Assembly (NCBI GenBank): GCA_910578085.1
Contig: CAJTPM010000008.1
Coordinates: 7,984-71,983, forward strand
Origin: an uncultured Lachnospiraceae bacterium
GTDB lineage: Bacteria; Bacillota; Clostridia; Lachnospirales; Lachnospiraceae
Direction: 5' to 3'
DNA length: 64,000 nt
Below, one piece after another: positions 50,758 through 59,926 of the stretch. A program made the position numbers and the translations under genes. Every line of letters begins with the position of its first letter. Positions within the stretch are counted from its first letter, which is position 1. A model generated the notes under the pieces. That model had not been told where the DNA came from. It ran no database searches and saw nothing but the letters and a program-made list of their open reading frames with translations.

Positions 50758-53253
50758 ATGAAAAATATTAAAAAACGGGATGTTTTGGAAACAATCAGTT
50801 TATTGATTGAAGGAAATGATTTTGTGGCCGCGCAATGTAGCAGGGCAAAGGTGACGGAAAATATGCCGGATATTCTTCAACAATGTCAGGAAATGGCAAT
50901 AATATTGGGAAATTGCCTGGAGTCATTCGGTGAGGAAGGAGAAAAGTTAGTACCGGTTTTAGAAGCGTATTGTGAAGAAATTTATCAAATCAGTCAGAAC
51001 AGCCAAAAGGAAGTCAATGAGAATGTATGTAAAAATATAGCGAAAACAACTGTAGAACAGTTGGCTGATTTAAAGAGAAGTATAATTGAGTATATTCCGG
51101 ATGATAAGCTGGAGATAGTTTTTTTACCGTATAAAGCATCTATGTGGGATTCACTGGAAAGTGTTTGGAGAGCGGCGGCAGATGATCCGGAATGTGACGC
51201 TTATGTAGTGCCAATTCCTTATTTTGAAAAAAATCAACAGGGAGAACTTGCGGTGATGCATTATGAAGGAAATCAGTTCCCGGATGATGTACCGGTGGTT
51301 CATTACATGGATTATAATCTGGTGGAAAGAAAGCCTGATGTAGCATTTATACATAATCCATATGATAAATATAATTATGTAACCAGTATCCATCCGGCTT
51401 ATTATGTGACAGAACTGAAAAAGTATGTGGGAAAAGTGGCGTATATTCCGTATTTTGTATCACCGGAACCAAATCCGGACAGCATTGAGGTGCAGAAACA
51501 GAAGAAAGGTTTTGTGATACAGCCGGGGGTGATGGATTCGGATCTGGTTTTTGTGCAGTCAGATGCTATGAAAAAGTTATATGTGAATATTCTGGAAAAG
51601 GAGATTCCCAATATAAGCAGGGAGTATTGGGAAAATAAAATTTTTGGCTTGGGCTCTCCGAAGCTGGATCGTGTTCATAATACAAAACGTAATGATGATC
51701 TCCTTTCTTCGGAGTGGTATTCTCTGATTTATGATAGTAAAGGAAACCGGAAAAAGGTTATTCTTTATAACACAAGCCTGCATGATTTGCTTAACCAGAA
51801 AAATATGATGGAAAAGATCTCTGATACGCTGACATTTTTTAAAGAGAGAGAGGATTGTGTATTATGGTGGAGACCTCATCCGTTATATGAATCAACGCTG
51901 GCATCTATGATACCAGGATTACTGCCGGTTTACAGAAAGATAGTGGAGGATTATAGGGCAGAAAAATGGGGGATTTTGGATGAAGGTGAGGATTTGGACT
52001 GGGCAATTGCTGAAACAGACGCCTACTATGGGGATGGAAGTTCTGTTGTGGAACTATATAAAGAGGCGGGAAAACCTGTATTATATCAGGATACCAGAGT
52101 AAAAAATGCGGTGGATGAAGAAGTGGAGATTCCGATATGGCCATGTGCTTTTTGCGTGGATGGGGATGATATCTGGTTTGTGCATGGGAAAATAAATATA
52201 TTTGGCAAATATAATAAAAAATCAAGGAAACTGGAGGAAATACAGACAATTCCAGATGAGCGGGTATTTCAAGATACTTTATATCAGGAGATATATAAGC
52301 AAGGAGATAAGATATATCTTATTCCAGCTTGGGCAAAAGAAATTGCCATATATGACATAGTAAAAAGAAAGTTTTCTAAAATAAAACTAAATAAGGGTGA
52401 GAAGTATATAAATAAATTGAAGTTTGGGAAATGCATTGTTTTTGAGCAGGTTCTGTATTGTATTCCCTGCTATTATGAAGCAATAGTAAAAATTGATTTA
52501 AATACACAGGAAATAACGTATATTAATTTATATAATTATACTAAAAAGGGCATAAGTGTATACTTAGGAGATGGAGTATTATTTGAAAGAAAAATAATCG
52601 GACCATGGAACCTGTCAAATCAGTTATTTGTACTGGATCTAAAAAGTGAGAAAATAGAATTAATATCAATAGGAGGAAAAGAAAAGCAGTATTCAAAGAT
52701 CAATAAAATAGGAAATAATCTGGTATTATATGATGAAAACTCTAAAAATGTTTTAAGCATATCAATTAGAAAGAAGGCTATTAATAACAAAATAAATGTA
52801 AAATTTGAATATTCTAAACTATCAACGCTTGCTGGGAACATTTTGGTTATGGATGCATGTGCTACAGAGCAAGTGGTTTGTTTGGATGAAAATGGAAAGG
52901 TAAAGTATGAGAGTATTGGAAAACCACGTAATAAGGGTGTATTCGAAAATAGTTATTGCTTTGGGATCACTTCAATAAAGGGGACTGAATATGCATATTT
53001 TGATACTACAAATTATTTACTCTATATAATGGATGGAATAAATATAAATGAGCAATTTGATTGGAAATTTTTAAAAATAGGAGTGAATCAAATAAAGGAA
53101 TTGCTTGGAGAAAAATTAGAAAATATAGAAAACGAGAATGATATATTAAATTTAAAAGAATTGGTTTGTAAAAATTTGTTCGGCACCGGTATAGTAAAAA
53201 AAGAGATAAACAGTGGTGAGATGATAAAGAATCATATTAAACAGGATTTATAA
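50758..53253 (+). CDS. CDP-glycerol glycerophosphotransferase-like protein with propeller-like C terminus
   Basis: 831 residues. After a helical N terminus (1-115), VFLPYKASMWDSLESVW begins a GT-B-like domain of the TagF family, with WWRPHPL and DGSSVVELYKEAGKPVLY, the parts that bind the CDP-linked donor. From about 460 onward, repeated strand-rich segments (AFCVDGDDIWFVHGKIN and similar) look like a beta-propeller. The protein may add glycerol-phosphate or a similar phospho-alditol while the propeller binds the acceptor. I know no characterised enzyme with this pairing. Confidence 0.7.
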   Translation: MKNIKKRDVLETISLLIEGNDFVAAQCSRAKVTENMPDILQQCQEMAIILGNCLESFGEEGEKLVPVLEAYCEEIYQISQNSQKEVNENVCKNIAKTTVEQLADLKRSIIEYIPDDKLEIVFLPYKASMWDSLESVWRAAADDPECDAYVVPIPYFEKNQQGELAVMHYEGNQFPDDVPVVHYMDYNLVERKPDVAFIHNPYDKYNYVTSIHPAYYVTELKKYVGKVAYIPYFVSPEPNPDSIEVQKQKKGFVIQPGVMDSDLVFVQSDAMKKLYVNILEKEIPNISREYWENKIFGLGSPKLDRVHNTKRNDDLLSSEWYSLIYDSKGNRKKVILYNTSLHDLLNQKNMMEKISDTLTFFKEREDCVLWWRPHPLYESTLASMIPGLLPVYRKIVEDYRAEKWGILDEGEDLDWAIAETDAYYGDGSSVVELYKEAGKPVLYQDTRVKNAVDEEVEIPIWPCAFCVDGDDIWFVHGKINIFGKYNKKSRKLEEIQTIPDERVFQDTLYQEIYKQGDKIYLIPAWAKEIAIYDIVKRKFSKIKLNKGEKYINKLKFGKCIVFEQVLYCIPCYYEAIVKIDLNTQEITYINLYNYTKKGISVYLGDGVLFERKIIGPWNLSNQLFVLDLKSEKIELISIGGKEKQYSKINKIGNNLVLYDENSKNVLSISIRKKAINNKINVKFEYSKLSTLAGNILVMDACATEQVVCLDENGKVKYESIGKPRNKGVFENSYCFGITSIKGTEYAYFDTTNYLLYIMDGININEQFDWKFLKIGVNQIKELLGEKLENIENENDILNLKELVCKNLFGTGIVKKEINSGEMIKNHIKQDL

Positions 53254-54488
53254 TGTTGGGGCCTATGAGTTCAAAAATGATTGGAGATAATATAGAATTT
53301 ATGAAAGAAACACTAAATTTTAATGAATACTTTACGCTGTGGTTAGAAGGATTAAATGAGGAAATACATTTTTGGAAAAAATTTATGGAGAATAAAGGGG
53401 GAGCATCATTTGTTGGTTGGGAAAAGACAATATCTCCCGAAAGAAAATTTGAACTTGAGTCAGAGATAAGCAAGGATAAATACGGAAAGGTTTATAAGTT
53501 TGCAGATATAGGCTCAGGGCCATTTTCAAATTGTGGACGAATAACAGATAAAGTCAAACTGGAGATTACATGTATAGATCCATTGGCAAGTGTATATAAA
53601 ACATTGAAAAGCAATAACAATTTGAAAAGCTATGTAAATTGTGAGACGGGTTTTGTTGAACTTCTATACAAAAAATTTGGAGAAAATGTATTTGATATGG
53701 TGCATATGAGTAATTCTTTAGACCATTGTTTTGATCCAGTGTATGGGATATATCAATTACTATATATTTGCGATTTGGGGGGGCAGGTTATATTGAGACA
53801 TAACGAAAATGAGGCCGAGAATGGTAATTATAAAGGAATGCATCAATGGAATTTGTCTTTGAATAATCCGGAAAACTCTTTTATTATTTGGAATCGTAAA
53901 GGGAATAGATATGATATTTGTGAAATTTTTAAAGAATATGCAGTATTTAAATTATATCCGGAACAGAGAAGTGAAGATGGCTGGATATATAATAAAGTTG
54001 TAATGACAAAAAGGAAAAATATAAGAATTCCACAAAATACATACTATGAGCAAATTTTAAGTCATACATATGAATATTTATTACAAGTATTATTAGATAA
54101 TGAAATGAGCAGTTTGAGAGAAGAAAGCTGGATAGAAAAATTATATGGGAAAATGAGCAAAGTATATGATGAAGCGGATGATTTTAGTAAAAGATTAAGA
54201 GAAAGTGGGATAGATAAAGTAATTATATATGGTATGGGAGAAATCGGGAAACGTACGATACATCTTTTTAAAAAATCTGGAATAGAGATTCTGACAGTCA
54301 TAGATAAGCAGGAATTCAGTTACATGGATATAAAGTCCGTATCCTTGGATAATTTCAAAAATTTATGGGGAAATATACCATTAATTGTTGTTGCGATTAA
54401 AAATGGAAAAGAGGAGGTAATAGAAAGGTTGAAAATAAATAAAGAGACGCATAATTGTTTGATTAAGCATATAGATGAACTGCTATAA
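53253..54488 (+). CDS. Methyltransferase-like protein with C-terminal Rossmann-like module
   Basis: 411 residues, start overlapping the previous stop (TAATG). FADIGSGPFSNCG and CIDPLA resemble SAM motifs I and II, and VHMSNSLDHCFDPVYGI the post-motif region of class I methyltransferases. The last 110 residues carry VIIYGMGEIGKRTIHLF, again the recurring module. The gene is strongly AT-rich. Substrate unknown; a glycan methyl transfer is likely. Confidence 0.7.
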   Translation: MLGPMSSKMIGDNIEFMKETLNFNEYFTLWLEGLNEEIHFWKKFMENKGGASFVGWEKTISPERKFELESEISKDKYGKVYKFADIGSGPFSNCGRITDKVKLEITCIDPLASVYKTLKSNNNLKSYVNCETGFVELLYKKFGENVFDMVHMSNSLDHCFDPVYGIYQLLYICDLGGQVILRHNENEAENGNYKGMHQWNLSLNNPENSFIIWNRKGNRYDICEIFKEYAVFKLYPEQRSEDGWIYNKVVMTKRKNIRIPQNTYYEQILSHTYEYLLQVLLDNEMSSLREESWIEKLYGKMSKVYDEADDFSKRLRESGIDKVIIYGMGEIGKRTIHLFKKSGIEILTVIDKQEFSYMDIKSVSLDNFKNLWGNIPLIVVAIKNGKEEVIERLKINKETHNCLIKHIDELL

Positions 54489-54531
54489 AACGAAAGATGC
54501 TTTAGAAGAGAATGAAAGGGTATAGTTGACG

Positions 54532-55176
54532 ATGCGTGAGGGAATAAATGGCAAAAAAAATAAAAGAAGTAGTTATTATGAAATGCAAAGGCCAAATCTT
54601 TTATATCCAAATGAAGCGTATATAAATAGTGAGAAAAATATAAATAAGGCTGATTTGGTGAGGATGAAATATGTATATGAAGATAATAAGTCTTTTCTCG
54701 GGGGGGCAATGCTTGATGTAGGATGTAATGATGGGTATTTTATGCGACATTTTAACTGGAAATTTGATAAATATTTGGGAATAGATATGTTTTCCATTTA
54801 TGAATATTTGAGAACTGAAGATATTACAGGCTATAACAAAGATGGAAAGATAGTATATCAAACAGGGATTTTTGAGGATATGGATTTGGAGGAGAAATTT
54901 GATTTTATTTTTGCTGGAGAAATACTGGAACATGTCGAAGATGTAGGAATATTTTTAAAGAAGATACAGGCATGTTTAAAGGATGGCGGGTACGCATGTT
55001 TTACTACACCAAATGATATTGGGATAAGTCAACCGGAACATTATCGTCAGTATAATAGAAATACGCTAATAAATGAATTGCAAAATTTTTTTGACGTTGA
55101 AAAAGTTGAAGAATTGCCGGCAATTAATAATTCATGGCCATTCTTATATGCAAAAGTAAAAAGGAGAGATATTTGA
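54532..55176 (+). CDS. Class I SAM-dependent methyltransferase
   Basis: 214 residues from ATG 54532 (a TTG at 54526 is an alternative nearer the AAGGG). MLDVGCNDGYFMRHF is motif I, GIDMFS motif II, and FAGEILEHVEDV the motif typical of UbiG/methyltransferase-11 enzymes, followed by GGYACFTTPN. Probably modifies a glycan or lipid-linked sugar. Overlaps the next gene by one base. Confidence 0.85.
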   Translation: MREGINGKKNKRSSYYEMQRPNLLYPNEAYINSEKNINKADLVRMKYVYEDNKSFLGGAMLDVGCNDGYFMRHFNWKFDKYLGIDMFSIYEYLRTEDITGYNKDGKIVYQTGIFEDMDLEEKFDFIFAGEILEHVEDVGIFLKKIQACLKDGGYACFTTPNDIGISQPEHYRQYNRNTLINELQNFFDVEKVEELPAINNSWPFLYAKVKRRDI

Positions 55177-57038
55177 TGGGGAAATTATATATATGGGGAT
55201 GGTGGCAAGGAAATAATTTGGGGGATAACTGGATAAAAAAAACACTGGCCACTATTTTTCCAGAAGCAATTTTTATAGATACAGGTGTGCAGGAATTTGA
55301 AGAAGATAGTTTTGTTGTATGTGGTGGAGGAGGATTATTTATTTATGATGTTATTTCACCGTGGGACAGGTTGGAAAATAACATAGCTTATGGAATGATA
55401 GGGCTGGGTGCTGAGTTTCCGCATATATCACAAAAAGCAGTCAGTGTTAAGGAAAGAGCAAGGTTTTTTTATGTAAGAGACCAGTATTCATTGGATTGCA
55501 TGAATATAAAGGGTATTGAGCAATCTTATGATATTACTTTTGCAAAGCCGTTGGATGTTGTACCTGTAGAAACAGTTAATTTTAATAAATTATTTCTTGT
55601 CTGGAGAGATGGACATGAATTAATAAGAAATGAACAGTTTAATAATTATATTCAACCGGGTTCATCTTACGAAGAATGGAAATATGTTATTAATAATAAT
55701 TTTACAGATATTGTCGAGGATGATTTTCAGACAGGGGATGACAATATCGAAGAAAGAATATCGGATTGTGGCTTTATAATTTCGGGAAGATATCATGGGA
55801 TTGTGGCAGCAATTCAAAAAGGGATCCCCTTTTTAGCGATTGATATTTGTCCAAAGATAAGAGCTTTATTACATGAAGTGGGATTAGAAGAATATTGTAT
55901 AAAAATATCTGAGATAGATAAGGCGCAAGAACTGATTTTAAAGGCAAAGAATAATCTGGAAGAGATAAGAAAAATTGAAAATGCGTATTGTGTGAAAGCA
56001 AATGATATACTTAAGAAACAGATAAGGAAAGCAAAGCTGGAAATTCTAAAAGTATTATCTCCATTAAGATTGATACATTATGGTTCATATTGGATGAAAG
56101 AGAATGATGTTGTAAACACGATGTCGGATGATCTGGCAAAGGAATGCATATTGAAAAAGATTGATTTAAAGGCTTATGAGAAAGGTACAGATATAAGAAT
56201 TAAAAAATGCACACAAACCCCCAATGGCAAATTATGTTTATTAGAACATCAAAAAATCATGGAGGACATAAAAGAATTTGGAGCAGATGGGATTATCTTA
56301 AATTCAGGCGGGTTATATTTGGAAGAACAAACCTGTGAATTCACGAAAGATAAGGGGATTGTGTCTGTAGGGATATCCTTATCAGATCCGGATGTTTATC
56401 CTTATAATGGAAAGCTGTACGCTGAAAAATTTGACTTATTTTATACAAATTCAAAATATTCTTTGGAACACCAATATGATCGGCAGAAAGTAAATATTAA
56501 TATCATGCCTTTTGCGGCTTCGTTGGTGCATCATTTTTATATGCCAGAAGTTGAGAAAAAATATGATGTTGTTATAGTTGCGCATGCGAGAGATGATAGA
56601 AAAAAGATTGTAGAAAAGCTTTCTACTATTTGCAATGTTGGAACATATGGCAGTGGATGGGAAAATTCATTGGGATTGGTAAATGGAAAAGAACATGTAA
56701 GAGCTATTAATACAGGTAAGCTTTATGTATCTTTTGCAAAAACAGTTGCAGGGTATAATAATGTAAAGGTTGGACTTTTTGAAGCAATGGCGTGTAATCA
56801 AGTTGTAATTACATCATATATGGAAGAGTTAGAAGATTATTTTGAAATAGGAAAGGAAATCCTCTGTTATAAAGAGGAAGACGAACTATATGAGTTGATA
56901 AAATACTATCTTGTTCATGATGAGGAGCGGGAACAAATAAGAGAAGCGGGATATCATAGATTTTTGAAGGATCATACATATGAGAAAAGGTGGAATGTAG
57001 TGTTGGAAAATATTTATATGCAAAAGGGTTATTTATGA
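55176..57038 (+). CDS. Polysaccharide pyruvyl transferase fused to a CgeB-like glycosyltransferase
   Basis: 620 residues, start at ATG 55176 within the previous stop (TGATG), AGGAG upstream. Residues of about 1-300 match the pyruvyl-transferase family (WGWWQGNNLGDNWIKK, VVCGGGGLFIYD, SGRYHGIVAAIQKGIPFLAI), which attach pyruvate ketals from PEP to sugars. From about 310 a second domain ends in a GT-B donor site, GYNNVKVGLFEAMACNQVVI, and LKDHTYEKRW, the CgeB/Glyco_trans_1_2 pattern. One polypeptide would thus add a sugar and a pyruvyl group. Confidence 0.8.
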   Translation: MGKLYIWGWWQGNNLGDNWIKKTLATIFPEAIFIDTGVQEFEEDSFVVCGGGGLFIYDVISPWDRLENNIAYGMIGLGAEFPHISQKAVSVKERARFFYVRDQYSLDCMNIKGIEQSYDITFAKPLDVVPVETVNFNKLFLVWRDGHELIRNEQFNNYIQPGSSYEEWKYVINNNFTDIVEDDFQTGDDNIEERISDCGFIISGRYHGIVAAIQKGIPFLAIDICPKIRALLHEVGLEEYCIKISEIDKAQELILKAKNNLEEIRKIENAYCVKANDILKKQIRKAKLEILKVLSPLRLIHYGSYWMKENDVVNTMSDDLAKECILKKIDLKAYEKGTDIRIKKCTQTPNGKLCLLEHQKIMEDIKEFGADGIILNSGGLYLEEQTCEFTKDKGIVSVGISLSDPDVYPYNGKLYAEKFDLFYTNSKYSLEHQYDRQKVNINIMPFAASLVHHFYMPEVEKKYDVVIVAHARDDRKKIVEKLSTICNVGTYGSGWENSLGLVNGKEHVRAINTGKLYVSFAKTVAGYNNVKVGLFEAMACNQVVITSYMEELEDYFEIGKEILCYKEEDELYELIKYYLVHDEEREQIREAGYHRFLKDHTYEKRWNVVLENIYMQKGYL

Positions 57039-57068
57039 AATAAATAAAAATTTTCGGAGGATTTATAA

Positions 57069-58022
57069 ATGTCTGATTTTAATGTAAAAAGAGGGGAAAA
57101 CTATTTATTGGATTGTGTTTTTGACGGTTTAGCTCATTCGTATGACGTTCTGACAAAAAGTTATGTGAAGCCCTATCCGGAGGTGACGGGATATGTTATT
57201 AAATATTTTTGCGATGTTTATGATGAAATCCCTGATAAGATTTTGGAAGCAGGTCACAAACTTGTAAAAATACAGGATAAGAATACTGGCGGTTATACGA
57301 GCTTTATGGATAAAAATATATTGTACACATTTGATACGTCGCAGATATTGATCGGACTGGCAGAGCTTTTTAAAAAAACCGGTAAGGAAGAGTTTAAGGA
57401 GGCAGCAATACGGGGTGGAGATTTTCTGTTGATGATGCAGCTTGAGAATGGTGCAATAGTTCCTATTTATGATAGGAAAAGGAAGGAACAATACATAAGC
57501 AGGCAAACGTATTCCATATGGAATGGACCATGGTCAGGGTTAATGTGTAAGCTGACAGAAGGTTTTCAGGCGTTGTATGAATTGACATCTGATGAACAAT
57601 ATATCAAAGCGAAGAAAAAAACGGCAGATTTTTATGAAAATGCGGAATATATCGAATGTACTCATCCTTTAGGATATTGGCTGGAAGGATTATATGAAGC
57701 GGGAAGAGTTAACAAGTTGAATATGATTTTAAAGGAAAAAGTAATTCCCAGAATCAGAGGAAATGGATATATTCCTTACAAAGAAAATCTGGAGTATGCA
57801 TATGTATCGGGAGTAATACAGCTTGGTATCATTTTATTTAAAATGGGATATATGAATGAGGCGAGAAAAATATGTGAATATGGAAGAGTTGTGCAAAGCA
57901 TGGATGAATCGGGAGGGCTTTTTCAATATGCAAAGGAAGATGGAAGTCTCGACGATCATGTACACACTGAAATAAATTCGTGGGGAACAAAATATTTTTG
58001 TCAGCTTGAAGCAATGCTTTAG
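57069..58022 (+). CDS. Alpha/alpha-barrel protein, glycosidase-fold-like
   Basis: 317 residues with GGAGG upstream. Repeated helix pairs ending in Gly-rich turns (TSQILIGLAELFKKTGKEE, DFLLMMQLENGAI, GLMCKLTEGFQALYELTSDE, YWLEGLYEAGR) are typical of six-hairpin barrels found in unsaturated glucuronyl hydrolases, sugar epimerases and prenyltransferase-like proteins. No catalytic pair can be assigned with confidence. No signal peptide, so it acts inside the cell, perhaps as an epimerase or a scaffold for glycan assembly. Confidence 0.5.
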   Translation: MSDFNVKRGENYLLDCVFDGLAHSYDVLTKSYVKPYPEVTGYVIKYFCDVYDEIPDKILEAGHKLVKIQDKNTGGYTSFMDKNILYTFDTSQILIGLAELFKKTGKEEFKEAAIRGGDFLLMMQLENGAIVPIYDRKRKEQYISRQTYSIWNGPWSGLMCKLTEGFQALYELTSDEQYIKAKKKTADFYENAEYIECTHPLGYWLEGLYEAGRVNKLNMILKEKVIPRIRGNGYIPYKENLEYAYVSGVIQLGIILFKMGYMNEARKICEYGRVVQSMDESGGLFQYAKEDGSLDDHVHTEINSWGTKYFCQLEAML

Positions 58023-58031
58023 AGGTGGTTT

Positions 58032-58604
58032 ATGGAAAAGAAATTATTTTATTGGGATGCGGTATCAGAAGAAATAGGAAAACTGTTATTAAGACATTTA
58101 AATAAGGATATGGATATATGCGAGATAGGTTTTGCAAGTGGACATTTTTTGGAATTCTTATATTATGAAGGGTATTCGAATTTGTCTGGAATAGAAGTGA
58201 GAACTGACATTTATCAGGAGACAATGATAAAGTTTAGTAAACAAAATATGGAAATAGATCTGATGAATAAAGATGTATTAGAAATGTATAAAAAATATGA
58301 TGCTATATATACAACCGGGTTAATACAATGTTTTGATGAAAAAGAGAGGGGATTTTTATTAAATCACTTATCTCAATTAGCACCTGTTGCTATTTATATT
58401 GTACCTGAAATTGAAAAAAACAGAAATAAAGATTCCAGAGAAAAAGTTGCTGTTGCAGGATGCAGAGAATTTTCCACAGGCAATATAGCTTATGAATTAA
58501 GTAATTGCTATTCGAGTATATATGTAGGAAAAATTGATAAGAGTCAAATTGGCTTAAATGATAATTTTTTATACTATGTATGTGAAAGGCAGTTAATACG
58601 ATAA
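58032..58604 (+). CDS. Small class I SAM-dependent methyltransferase
   Basis: 190 residues. ICEIGFASGHFLEFL is SAM motif I and GIEVRTD motif II; IYTTGLIQCFDEKER is the acidic motif III region. It lies nine bases after the barrel protein gene and ends the AT-rich operon; a terminator follows at 58673-58718. Third or fourth methyltransferase of the island. Confidence 0.75.
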   Translation: MEKKLFYWDAVSEEIGKLLLRHLNKDMDICEIGFASGHFLEFLYYEGYSNLSGIEVRTDIYQETMIKFSKQNMEIDLMNKDVLEMYKKYDAIYTTGLIQCFDEKERGFLLNHLSQLAPVAIYIVPEIEKNRNKDSREKVAVAGCREFSTGNIAYELSNCYSSIYVGKIDKSQIGLNDNFLYYVCERQLIR

Positions 58605-58672
58605 GTATAAAAAACTGGTGTGATGTTAGCGTTTAATGATTACAGTGTACTTTGATAATGATGTTTTAAAAA

Positions 58673-58718
58673 GACTTCCAATGTAAGGATTTTTACCATC
58701 TTATGTTGGAAGTTTTGT
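58673..58718 (+). terminator. Terminator closing the AT-rich operon
   Basis: ACTTCCAATGTAAG pairs with CTTATGTTGGAAGT with two mismatches, and TTTTGTTA follows. Confidence 0.8.
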
Positions 58719-58774
58719 TATTGTGAGGGGCGGGCGGAATCGTCATATTGCTATCAGCAGAAAGGAATGAAAGT

Positions 58775-59887
58775 ATGAATCCGAGAGTATCAATTATTTT
58801 ACCGACGTATAACGGAAAAAAATATATCAGGGAATCGATAGATAGTATTTTGAAGCAGTCTTTTACGGACTGGGAGTTGATTGTGGTAGATGACTGTTCG
58901 ACGGATGGGACGGCAGAAATTTTAAAGGAATATGCATCTGAAGATAAGCGGATTTCCGTGGTACATAATGAGATAAATCAAAAGCTTCCCAGATCTTTGA
59001 ATATTGGCTTTTCCCGGGCGAGGGGAAAATATCTGACATGGACATCGGATGATAACAGGTATTTACCCGATGCACTGAAGGTAATGGTTGAATATCTGGA
59101 CAATAATGCGGAGGCAATGGTCGTTCGAAGCAATTATTTTTTTATAGATGCACAGGGATGTGTAGTTGGAAAATCTACAAAGTATTCAGAACATAGTATG
59201 TATGCTTTTAACTGCTTTGGAGCCTGTTTCCTTTATAAAAGAGAGGTCCCCGAACAGATAGGGGGATATAATGTGGATGCTTTTGGGGTTGAAGATTATG
59301 ATTACTGGCTGAGAATACTGGAGAAATTTGGAGAGATCGCCTCGCTTGATGAAGAATTATATGAATATCGGAGGCATGAGGGCAGTTTATCGGAAGGGAA
59401 GCGCCACATGGTCTTAAGTGAACTGGCACGGCTTCGCGAAAGATATAAAGAAAAAATACTGAAAGAACTGCAAAATGATACGGAGGAAGTCTGCAGAATA
59501 TATTATGAAATGCTGCCGATAGAGACCTTTGGAAAAGAGATCAGAAATGATTTCAGAAATTTGTGTGCGGAACTGAAAGGAGATCTGGGATACACAGAAA
59601 GAAAACCGTTTATTATTTTCGGTGCAGGAATTTACGGGGAGCGGGCGGCTGGTTTATTAGGAGATAAAGCCATATATTTTGTGGACAATGATCCTGGAAA
59701 AGTGGGAAAACGGAAATGTGGAAAGAAGATCCTTTCTTTTGAAGAGGCCGTAAAACTATCTGACAGGTATGACTTTTTCATAGCAATTTATCCAAGTTAT
59801 ATTTATGAAATAAGGAAACAGCTGAACGATGCTGGCGTGTCGGAATATACAACTTTGCAGAGCTATATGGCGGATATGAAAGACTGA
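58775..59887 (+). CDS. GT2 glycosyltransferase with C-terminal Rossmann-like module
   Basis: 370 residues, start at ATG 58775 with AAAGGA eight bases upstream. VSIILPTYNGKKYIRESIDS, VDDCSTDGT and WTSDDNRY are GT2 motifs (the DxD is SDD). The C-terminal 95 residues contain FIIFGAGIYGERAAGLLGD and VDNDPGKVGKR, the fifth copy of the recurring module in this island. Base composition returns toward the chromosomal average. Confidence 0.85.
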   Translation: MNPRVSIILPTYNGKKYIRESIDSILKQSFTDWELIVVDDCSTDGTAEILKEYASEDKRISVVHNEINQKLPRSLNIGFSRARGKYLTWTSDDNRYLPDALKVMVEYLDNNAEAMVVRSNYFFIDAQGCVVGKSTKYSEHSMYAFNCFGACFLYKREVPEQIGGYNVDAFGVEDYDYWLRILEKFGEIASLDEELYEYRRHEGSLSEGKRHMVLSELARLRERYKEKILKELQNDTEEVCRIYYEMLPIETFGKEIRNDFRNLCAELKGDLGYTERKPFIIFGAGIYGERAAGLLGDKAIYFVDNDPGKVGKRKCGKKILSFEEAVKLSDRYDFFIAIYPSYIYEIRKQLNDAGVSEYTTLQSYMADMKD

Positions 59888-59926
59888 AGCAGATCAGTTT
59901 TGAAAAGAATGTATGAGGGAAAGGGA

